Assembly (NCBI GenBank): GCA_027574665.1 | Contig: CM050655.1 | Span: 7,559,170 to 7,623,169 of the forward strand | Origin: Rhynochetos jubatus | Taxonomy: Eukaryota; Chordata; Aves; Eurypygiformes; Rhynochetidae | Direction of reading: 5' to 3' | Length of the DNA stretch: 64,000 nt | In this document: positions 61,201 through 64,000 of the stretch, in pieces | How positions within the stretch are numbered: the first letter of the stretch is position 1 | How the letters are laid out: the number at the start of each line of letters is the position of its first letter | Program-made: the position numbers and the translations under genes | Notes under the pieces: generated by a model | Database searches by the model: none | Told to the model about the DNA's origin: nothing | What the model saw: only the letters and a program-made list of their open reading frames with translations

Positions 61201-62777
61201 CCATAAACAGGCTGGAGGCCTGGTCTCTGCTGCAGGCAGGAAGAGAGCCTAAGCCCTTCAGCAGTAGGGATTCTCTTGGACAACACGGCAGTGTTTCAGG
61301 CCCAGGGCAGCTGTCCTGCGGTGACTCAGACGTTTGCTCTTTGGCAGGCTGGACGGTGGGAAAGATGAGCACTAGTAAACAAAATGCAGACCGTGGAGTA
61401 CACGGCAAGGCTTTTCTGTTCACGCAGAATGTAGGTGCTCGTAAAGTAGGTGGTGGCTCTTCAGTTCGGAGAAGGGTTGTGAACAGATCACGAATGCAGG
61501 GGAGTAGGTGGGCAGCGAGTACTATGCAGCGCTTCTTTCGGCGCCATAAAGGGGTATCGTGAACTCTTGGAGTAGCAGGTTTGAAACAGAAGCACTTGAG
61601 GCGCTGTGTAGTGAAGTTCTTCATCGGCTGGCACAGCTTGCCATGGTATCCACAGTGAACTGTGTACCACCTGTATTTTGGGGGTGTGGTGCTTCCGAAA
61701 GACCCAATTGGAGTGTCACTACAAGGCGACTAGACCTTGGGACCACTCTGCCTGCTGATAAGAGAGAAAAAATTCTCAGTATCTCGTTTAGTACAGAAGA
61801 AGGGTGATAAGAGACAAGGTTTCAAGCTCTGCATGACAAAATTAAGTATATTTAATATCAGTATGAATAAAAATCTGTTTTTAATGAGGTAATTGTCTCC
61901 TGAGTCCTGACAGATGGAGATGTGGTTTTCATCTTCAGTCACCTTTTTCTTTAACCACTAGAATTCATTAATTAGCAATTAATTGAGGGTAATATTTGTT
62001 CCCCTGTGGTTAATGTGACGAGAAATGGTTGTTGCAGTTGTCTACCGCTGCCAGGAAGTGGGTTTTTTGATACACATCATGTTTTCCCAAATTCCTTGAT
62101 GGGGAGGTAGGAAACGAACTCCTTACAGAGAGTGGTTGAGGTGGAAGGGCGCCTCCTGAGGTCCTTCTGTCCAGCCCCGTGCTCAGACGGAGTGGCCTGG
62201 AGCAGGTTGCCCAGGACCATATGACCCTTAGTTTTATTGGTGCCTTTTTCCTGAGCTGAGGTGGTGCTGTTGGGTGTCCGTGTCAGAACGGAAGGCCGTG
62301 AGCTTGAGGAATTGGCAGCGTAGGAACACCTGAGGTCAGATGTTGCTTTCTCGATGAAAGAAGCTGCAGAGAGAGCGTGTGTTGCTTATTAATGGATGAT
62401 TGTGCCGAGTTCTTTCAAGCTCTGCACTTTGGAGTGGGAGCTCTCAGTTCCTTGGAGGTTCTTCTGAGTCCCAAACTCAAATTCTTGCTTGGGTCTGGGG
62501 AACGCAGCAGCGTTGCTCTCTGAGTTACTGTCCTTACGGCTCATCGGCACAAGGTTCGGCTTCTTCTGGCAGTGACCTGGGATCTTTTCTGTACTTGCAG
62601 ATAGCGAAAGAGCAAGGCTTAGAAGTTTTACCAGAGCATGATCCAATTCGTGATCAGAGTTGGTATGTGAACAAAAAACTTCGCCAAAGACTTTTTGAAG
62701 AGTACGGAGTGAAAACCTGCACGGTTATTCAGTTTCTGGGTGACGCCATCATTCTACCAGCAGGAGCACTGCATCAG
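13122..62777 (+). CDS. JMJD1C: JMJD1C (KDM3C/TRIP8) coding region, exons 3-24, 5' and 3' ends outside window
   Basis: JMJD1C is a nuclear chromatin protein of the KDM3 (JHDM2) family: a JmjC Fe(II)/2-oxoglutarate-dependent oxygenase-type protein first found as a thyroid-hormone-receptor interactor and acting as a transcriptional co-regulator. Its own H3K9 demethylase activity is disputed in the literature. Twenty-two exons were joined by reading frame. All introns are GT-AG, phases match at every junction, and the 2353 codons contain no stop. Order along the protein: Tudor/SH3-like region (exons 5-6), long Ser/His/Gln-rich disordered regions (exons 8 and 10), C6 zinc finger (exon 13, 50810-50887), LRDLL nuclear-receptor box (exon 17, 55978-55992), JmjC core (exons 21-24) with H-x-E at 59124-59132 and distal His at 62772-62774. 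Human JMJD1C starts with about 111 residues, from two exons, that I could not find here, and ends with about 73 residues lying past the window. Identification is by recognised sequence, not by a search. Confidence 0.97.
13236..30454. other. JMJD1C: JMJD1C intron 3 (17.2 kb)
   Basis: The largest complete intron in the window. It contains a C15 run (13739-13753), a small 8-bp inverted repeat agatagat/atctatct (25073-25090) and short TG-rich stretches (about 28075). No exon, RNA gene or clear transposable element was recognised. Many short open frames occur on both strands, none with family resemblance. Confidence 0.7.
13739..13753 (+). repeat. poly-C tract (C15)
   Basis: Fifteen C in a row, 0.5 kb into intron 3. 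Confidence 0.85.
30455..30560 (+). CDS. JMJD1C: JMJD1C exon 4, contains the start Met used by the short isoform
   Basis: 106 nt, phase 0 in and 1 out. It reads [15 protein letters not shown] at the start and [11 protein letters not shown] at the end. The ATG at 30554-30556 is equivalent to human Met183, where the annotated short human isoform (2358 aa) begins. Its context is weak: T at -3 and C at +4. Acceptor ctttag|gacg, donor caag|gtaat. Confidence 0.96.
30561..35310. other. JMJD1C: JMJD1C intron 4 (4.75 kb)
   Basis: Intron. A purine-rich stretch at about 33240-33610 resembles in composition the one at 2160-3900. No exon or repeat family was confidently recognised. Confidence 0.7.
35311..35435 (+). 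CDS. JMJD1C: JMJD1C exon 5, Tudor/SH3-like segment
   Basis: 125 nt, phase 1 in and 0 out. It encodes [16 protein letters not shown] followed by [19 protein letters not shown], then VVMNDQ. The alternating hydrophobic beta-strand pattern with aromatic residues fits the small barrel (Tudor/SH3-like) described for the N-terminal part of KDM3 proteins; the fold assignment is family knowledge. Acceptor gtgaag|gtcc, donor ccag|gtgagt. Confidence 0.97.
35436..36672. other. JMJD1C: JMJD1C intron 5 (1.24 kb)
   Basis: AT-rich intron. Nothing recognised apart from the splice signals. Confidence 0.75.
36673..36816 (+). CDS. JMJD1C: JMJD1C exon 6
   Basis: 144 nt, 48 codons, phase 0 in and out. It encodes [19 protein letters not shown], continues [19 protein letters not shown] and ends NQNSNTVH. 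Nearly identical to human. Acceptor aaccag|gtgt; the donor cac|gtagat is a weaker match to consensus than most in this gene. Confidence 0.96.
36935..37127 (+). CDS. JMJD1C: JMJD1C exon 7
   Basis: 193 nt, phase 0 in and 1 out. It begins [18 protein letters not shown], has a His/Gln-rich stretch (HQHQQQ), then a basic patch [11 protein letters not shown] that looks like a nuclear-localisation signal, and ends [16 protein letters not shown]. The human counterpart begins with Ser instead of Gly (one-base AGT/GGT change at the junction). It is only 118 bp from exon 6 and 87 bp from exon 8. Confidence 0.95.
37215..38884 (+). CDS. JMJD1C: JMJD1C exon 8, first large disordered exon
   Basis: 1670 nt, phase 1 in and 0 out. 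After a bipartite-like basic start ([26 protein letters not shown]) the product is Ser/Glu/Lys-rich and low in hydrophobics, so probably disordered. It diverges from human more than the domain exons do. Its last third is strongly conserved: [19 protein letters not shown], a His-rich block ([19 protein letters not shown]), a short polyQ tract (38681-38695) and [16 protein letters not shown]. The donor is agg|gtaagt; read-through would add only a few residues before a stop at 38891-38893, inside intron 8. Confidence 0.97.
38885..41940. other. JMJD1C: JMJD1C intron 8 (3.06 kb)
   Basis: Intron between the two disordered-region exons. A GC-rich, CpG-containing patch lies at about 40370-41130; the rest is ordinary. 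No exon supported. Confidence 0.7.
41941..42113 (+). CDS. JMJD1C: JMJD1C exon 9
   Basis: 173 nt, phase 0 in and 2 out. It begins [17 protein letters not shown], continues [20 protein letters not shown] and ends SIVEHHKE. The matching human segment is clearly recognisable. Acceptor gttaacag|aata, donor aagga|gtaagt. It is separated from exon 10 by a 327-bp intron. Confidence 0.95.
42114..42440. other. JMJD1C: JMJD1C intron 9 (327 bp)
   Basis: Short intron with nothing recognised apart from the splice signals. Confidence 0.8.
42441..44647 (+). CDS. JMJD1C: JMJD1C exon 10, largest exon, disordered region with acidic/basic C-terminal part
   Basis: 2207 nt, phase 2 in and 1 out, about 735 codons. 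It begins [14 protein letters not shown]. Long Ser/Thr/Pro/Gln-rich regions alternate with well-conserved blocks such as [38 protein letters not shown] and [19 protein letters not shown]. The 3' part has [19 protein letters not shown], a probable phosphorylated acidic stretch, followed by Lys/Arg-rich nuclear-localisation-like sequence. The donor is aaca.gca|gtgagt at 44648; reading through gives a short unrelated tail to a stop at 44680-44682. Downstream it joins exon 11 directly or through the candidate microexon at 47268. Confidence 0.97.
46602..46745 (-). mobile_element. MIR-like SINE remnant
   Basis: The order ttttgtag ... tgaactgaggcccag ... tctgtggcaaaatacag ... tctgaacctaggta ... ccctgacc follows the reverse strand of the MIR core (tgaggcacagag, cacacagc, gtggcagag, gaacccaggtct). 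It is old and diverged. Recognition is by motif order from memory. Confidence 0.55.
47268..47303 (+). CDS. JMJD1C: candidate 36-nt cassette microexon of JMJD1C between exons 10 and 11
   Basis: A pyrimidine-rich stretch ending ttttgccag is followed by 36 bases and then a good donor, ttg|gtgagc. Intron 10 is phase 1, and 36 nt is divisible by three, so inclusion keeps the frame and adds [12 protein letters not shown] before AGIPRS, with the junction Thr becoming Ala. There is no in-frame stop. The encoded stretch is acidic/hydrophobic and plausible as protein. It is not part of the human canonical protein as I know it. It could be a chance pairing of splice sites; expression or conservation data are not available here. 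Confidence 0.45.
47564..47765 (+). CDS. JMJD1C: JMJD1C exon 11, Cys-rich segment
   Basis: 202 nt, phase 1 in and 2 out. It begins [17 protein letters not shown], continues [18 protein letters not shown] and ends with the cysteine-containing [13 protein letters not shown] ... [12 protein letters not shown]. These Cys residues belong to the conserved block ahead of the KDM3 zinc finger. Acceptor ttgcag|ccgg after a CT-rich tract, donor cggcg|gtaag. Confidence 0.97.
47766..49533. other. JMJD1C: JMJD1C intron 11 (1.77 kb)
   Basis: Intron, AT-rich at 48560-49530. Nothing recognised. Confidence 0.75.
49534..49748 (+). CDS. JMJD1C: JMJD1C exon 12
   Basis: 215 nt, phase 2 in and 1 out. It encodes [19 protein letters not shown], then [18 protein letters not shown] and [18 protein letters not shown], ending SWVKKD. 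Almost identical to human throughout, as expected for the folded region before the zinc finger. Acceptor tttttag|gtta, donor gatg|gtaagg. Confidence 0.97.
49749..50765. other. JMJD1C: JMJD1C intron 12 (1.0 kb)
   Basis: Intron with a GC-rich patch at about 49900-50060. Nothing recognised. Confidence 0.75.
50766..50918 (+). CDS. JMJD1C: JMJD1C exon 13, C6-type zinc finger
   Basis: 153 nt, phase 1 in and 1 out. After [15 protein letters not shown] comes the KDM3 zinc finger (50810-50887). Its six cysteines sit at relative positions 1, 4, 15, 18, 23 and 26 (CDAC ... CQKC ... CLDC), all present, so the finger should be intact. In KDM3 proteins this finger is required, with the JmjC domain, for catalysis and substrate engagement. 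The donor agag|gtcagt is slightly unusual. Confidence 0.98.
50919..53432. other. JMJD1C: JMJD1C intron 13 (2.5 kb)
   Basis: Intron with a MIR-like SINE remnant (52864-53018). Otherwise nothing recognised. Confidence 0.75.
52864..53018 (+). mobile_element. MIR-like SINE remnant
   Basis: The words cagctcagtggataggacac, gactgggggttgag, ttctgcc and gtgacca..ttggcca followed by a pyrimidine-rich ctctgcctt reproduce the order of the 5' and central MIR consensus (agtggatagagcac, gactgggagtcag, ttctgccac, tgtgaccttgggcaa). Diverged and incomplete. Confidence 0.55.
53433..53522 (+). CDS. JMJD1C: JMJD1C exon 14
   Basis: 90 nt, phase 1 in and 1 out. It encodes [18 protein letters not shown] followed by [12 protein letters not shown], identical or nearly so to human. 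It is immediately C-terminal to the zinc finger. Acceptor ttttgcag|acaa, donor ctctg|gtaag. Confidence 0.96.
53523..54875. other. JMJD1C: JMJD1C intron 14 (1.35 kb)
   Basis: Intron; nothing recognised. Confidence 0.75.
54876..55003 (+). CDS. JMJD1C: JMJD1C exon 15
   Basis: 128 nt, phase 1 in and 0 out. It encodes [18 protein letters not shown], then [12 protein letters not shown] and NGVSQ. The start contains LTDLL, a second LxxLL-like motif. The middle (AGKLPAMNG) differs from human, whereas the flanks are conserved. Acceptor ttctag|tttt, donor cag|gtgagt. Confidence 0.95.
55179..55392 (+). CDS. JMJD1C: JMJD1C exon 16
   Basis: 214 nt, phase 0 in and 1 out. It begins [19 protein letters not shown], then a Ser/Thr/Asn-rich stretch ([17 protein letters not shown]) and the conserved [19 protein letters not shown]. 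Acceptor cttacag|gtcc; the donor aaag|gtacat is weak, which may allow alternative splicing. Intron 15 is only 175 bp. Confidence 0.95.
55393..55858. other. JMJD1C: JMJD1C intron 16 (466 bp)
   Basis: Intron; nothing recognised. Confidence 0.8.
55859..56073 (+). CDS. JMJD1C: JMJD1C exon 17, LxxLL motif
   Basis: 215 nt, phase 1 in and 0 out. It begins [16 protein letters not shown], a variable acidic/basic stretch, followed by the invariant KDM3 block [20 protein letters not shown] and [18 protein letters not shown] (55978-55992) is an LxxLL motif of the type used for nuclear-receptor binding, consistent with the original TRIP8 isolation. Acceptor gtttcag|agaa, donor gca|gtaagt. Confidence 0.97.
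56074..56507. other. JMJD1C: JMJD1C intron 17 (434 bp)
   Basis: Intron; nothing recognised. Confidence 0.8.
56508..56786 (+). CDS. JMJD1C: JMJD1C exon 18
   Basis: 279 nt, 93 codons, phase 0 in and out. It begins [18 protein letters not shown], then [19 protein letters not shown] with IKEEPKDD, which has the form of a SUMO-acceptor motif (psi-K-x-E; inference). It ends [30 protein letters not shown] is strongly conserved with human. Acceptor tgatag|agtg, donor cgg|gtaggt. Confidence 0.96.
56787..57165. other. JMJD1C: JMJD1C intron 18 (379 bp)
   Basis: Intron; nothing recognised. Confidence 0.8.
57166..57334 (+). CDS. JMJD1C: JMJD1C exon 19
   Basis: 169 nt, phase 0 in and 1 out. It encodes [19 protein letters not shown], continues [18 protein letters not shown] and ends [11 protein letters not shown]. 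This is the segment just before the annotated JmjC domain and is well conserved. Acceptor ttacag|cctg, donor tcaa|gtatgt. Confidence 0.96.
57335..57726. other. JMJD1C: JMJD1C intron 19 (392 bp)
   Basis: Intron; nothing recognised. Confidence 0.8.
57727..57817 (+). CDS. JMJD1C: JMJD1C exon 20
   Basis: 91 nt, phase 1 in and 2 out. It encodes [19 protein letters not shown] followed by [11 protein letters not shown], with the split Arg of the next exon. Acceptor cttgcag|aacg; the donor caag|gtattt is weak. Only 112 bp separates it from exon 21. Confidence 0.95.
57930..58060 (+). CDS. JMJD1C: JMJD1C exon 21, start of JmjC domain
   Basis: 131 nt, phase 2 in and 1 out. It encodes [19 protein letters not shown], then [19 protein letters not shown] and RLCSAY. 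This opens the JmjC double-stranded beta-helix region of KDM3 proteins. Acceptor ctccag|atac after a TC-rich tract, donor atatg|gtgagt. Confidence 0.97.
58061..59079. other. JMJD1C: JMJD1C intron 21 (1.0 kb)
   Basis: Intron within the JmjC-coding part; nothing recognised. Confidence 0.75.
59080..59202 (+). CDS. JMJD1C: JMJD1C exon 22, JmjC metal-binding HxE
   Basis: 123 nt, phase 1 in and 1 out. It encodes [19 protein letters not shown] followed by [17 protein letters not shown] and VLSKS. His at 59124-59126 and Glu at 59130-59132 form the H-x-E part of the JmjC facial triad. KDM3A and KDM3B have H-x-D at this place; human JMJD1C also has Glu. Acceptor cacctag|gtgt, donor tcag|gtaaag. Confidence 0.97.
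59203..60230. other. JMJD1C: JMJD1C intron 22 (1.0 kb)
   Basis: Intron with a CpG-rich patch at its 5' end (about 59210-59330) and a pair of splice-like sites bounding 29 nt at 59991-60019 (see findings). Confidence 0.75.
60231..60370 (+). CDS. JMJD1C: JMJD1C exon 23, JmjC domain
   Basis: 140 nt, phase 1 in and 0 out. It encodes [19 protein letters not shown], continues [18 protein letters not shown] and ends DKIREFLQK. The acidic helix and [11 protein letters not shown] are conserved with human. Acceptor aatttcag|gagt; the donor aag|gttaga is the weakest of the set. Confidence 0.96.
60371..62600. other. JMJD1C: JMJD1C intron 23 (2.2 kb)
   Basis: Intron with a CR1-like fragment (62115-62235). 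Otherwise nothing recognised. Confidence 0.75.
62115..62235 (-). mobile_element. CR1-like LINE fragment
   Basis: The order ggtggaagggcgcctcc, tgaggtccttctgtccagcc, ctggagcaggttgcccagga follows the reversed CR1 3' region well known in birds (ggttggaagggacctc, gaggtcatctagtccaac, agcaggttgcccaggac). About 100 bases are recognisable. Confidence 0.75.
62601..62777 (+). CDS. JMJD1C: JMJD1C exon 24, JmjC distal His; last exon in the window
   Basis: 177 nt, 59 codons, phase 0 in and out. It encodes [19 protein letters not shown], then [17 protein letters not shown] and [18 protein letters not shown]. The His of GALHQ (62772-62774) corresponds to the third JmjC metal ligand. The final two human exons (starting VQNFHSC, ending EDMEEN) are not found in the remaining 1.2 kb, so the gene continues past the window. 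Acceptor cttgcag|atag, donor cag|gtaacg. Confidence 0.97.
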
Positions 62778-64000
62778 GTAACGTACCTCTGCTCAAGGAC
62801 ACACGGGGTTAAGTAGCAGAACTACAGTGAAATAGCTTTGCAAAGACACAACTACACCTGTACTCAAATGTGATTTTGTACTGGTAGCTGTTAGCGTATA
62901 GGAATGTTTAGGGTGCATCTGCTTGTGTAGATGAGGAGCCAGTACTAACAAAGGGCGGCCTGAGCACCTGAATTAATACTCTTCCTTTTTTCCTGTAAAA
63001 TTAAAGGTGAGCAGATTACTGTTAACCACTTTCTTTCCAATAGCAAATTTGTAAGTAAACCGGTGTTAGTTATGGCCGCGTCAGGTCAGCGTTGTGTTAT
63101 CTTCTAAACCAGAAGTTAACCTCACCCCGGAGAGGCAGGGAGAGCAGCCCAAGCAGATCAAAATACCGGGATGTCATTGCTTTTGTCTTCAGCCGTGGGA
63201 GAATTGTAGAGACAGTTTGGGTGTAACGAGATGTTTCTGTAGCAGGATTTGGAGGTGTTTTCCCGCTTCCCGTTTAGTTCCTTTCACACAGAAGGTACCT
63301 CAATCTATGACACCAGGTGTCATAGTCCCTTCCGCAGCTCTTCTTACCGCCAGACACCACCTTTGCAGCAGCCGGGCTGATGTAATTCCCAGTTATGTGA
63401 GAGAAGGTCCTGCTGGTGGCGCGGTTCTGGAGGAACAGGATGGATTTGCGTGGCCAGCTCCCCTCCTCTCCTAGCGCAGGGCGTTGTTACCTCATCTCGT
63501 TCAGCGGCGTTTTCCACGCTCGGCAGACTGCTGCCCCTCAGTGAAAAGAGGAAGAAAGCGTGATTGGTTAGACCTGATTTTTGGGCAGTTGTAGATGTAT
63601 TTATTTCTTCACCCCGCGAACCTTTTCCTGTCGAAACAGGAACTGGAGCCGCTTTCTTGTGGTCTTGCCAGCTGTCAAGCGCCACTGCCTAGGTAGCTGG
63701 CTACCGAGGCGTGAGGCGTGTGCCTGCTGCAGGAGCGGTTGGAAACCATCCTGCTGCGGATCAGTCGTTGATCTCCGCCCGGGTTCGAGCGAGGCCAGGC
63801 CTTGCTGAAGAAGGTGCTGTATGGTGCCTGATCTGCAGATCAGCTTCAGCCGCTGGCCGGGCAGAGAGGAAGCGGTGGCTTGCCCTGTCACTCTGGCCAG
63901 GGCAGCAGGGTGAAAACGTGGCTGGGTTGTAGTGATGGTAAGTGCTGTCCCTGATCTGGCTGCCGGCTGGTCCAGTCGCTGGGGCGTTGAGAGCAACAGG
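62778..64000. other. JMJD1C: JMJD1C intron 24, 5' part
   Basis: Sequence after exon 24 up to the window edge. The next human-equivalent exon (VQNFHSCIQV) was not found. The last 300 bases are GC-richer. Nothing else recognised. Confidence 0.7.

Noticed and set aside
62778..64000. Final JMJD1C exons
   Set aside because: The motifs QNFHSC and VKNILYHAV were not seen, so the gene end lies beyond the window.
1..64000. tRNA, rRNA, CRISPR array, bacterial-type operon or novel multi-gene system
   Set aside because: No tRNA B-box, repeat-spacer array or compact gene cluster was seen. The window is a single vertebrate intron-rich gene.

Overview
This is a vertebrate genomic window, most likely from a bird. 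It holds one recognisable gene on the + strand: JMJD1C (KDM3C/TRIP8), a member of the KDM3 family of JmjC-domain proteins. Twenty-two coding exons, all bounded by GT..AG and all phase-compatible, can be read from 13122 to 62777. Joined, they carry 7059 coding bases (2353 codons) with no stop or frameshift. By comparison with human JMJD1C (2540 aa, recalled from memory) this corresponds to about residues 112 to 2467. The first two coding exons (the usual N-terminus) must lie upstream of base 1, and the last two (the C-terminal end of the JmjC domain) downstream of base 64000. The gene is therefore intact as far as visible but cut by both window edges. Exons are numbered 3 to 24 here by analogy with the human gene.

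Layout. Bases 1-13121 are the 3' part of intron 2. They contain a large CpG-rich block (about 7.86-9.15 kb, with satellites near 5.0-5.5 and 9.4-9.7 kb) that looks like an internal alternative promoter with a possible non-coding first exon ending at 8493. They also contain a striking 113-bp near-perfect palindrome at 12414-12526. Exon 3 (13122) is followed by a 17.2-kb intron. Exons 4-8 (30455-38884) encode the N-terminal Tudor/SH3-like part and the first long disordered region. Exons 9-10 (41941-44647) encode the second long disordered region. Exons 11-13 carry the cysteine-rich and C6 zinc-finger part, exons 14-20 the linker with an LxxLL motif, and exons 21-24 the JmjC catalytic core. Two JmjC metal ligands (HxE) lie in exon 22 and the distal His in exon 24.

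The rest is intron. Interspersed repeats are sparse: two CR1-like LINE fragments and two old MIR-like SINE fragments. That sparseness, the CR1 type, the compact introns and the long G/C homopolymers in the CpG island are why a bird, or less likely another sauropsid, is inferred. No tRNA, rRNA, CRISPR array or second protein-coding gene was found. The observations most worth a second look are the palindrome at 12.4 kb, an unlisted 36-nt frame-preserving candidate microexon at 47268-47303 between exons 10 and 11, and the internal CpG-island promoter.
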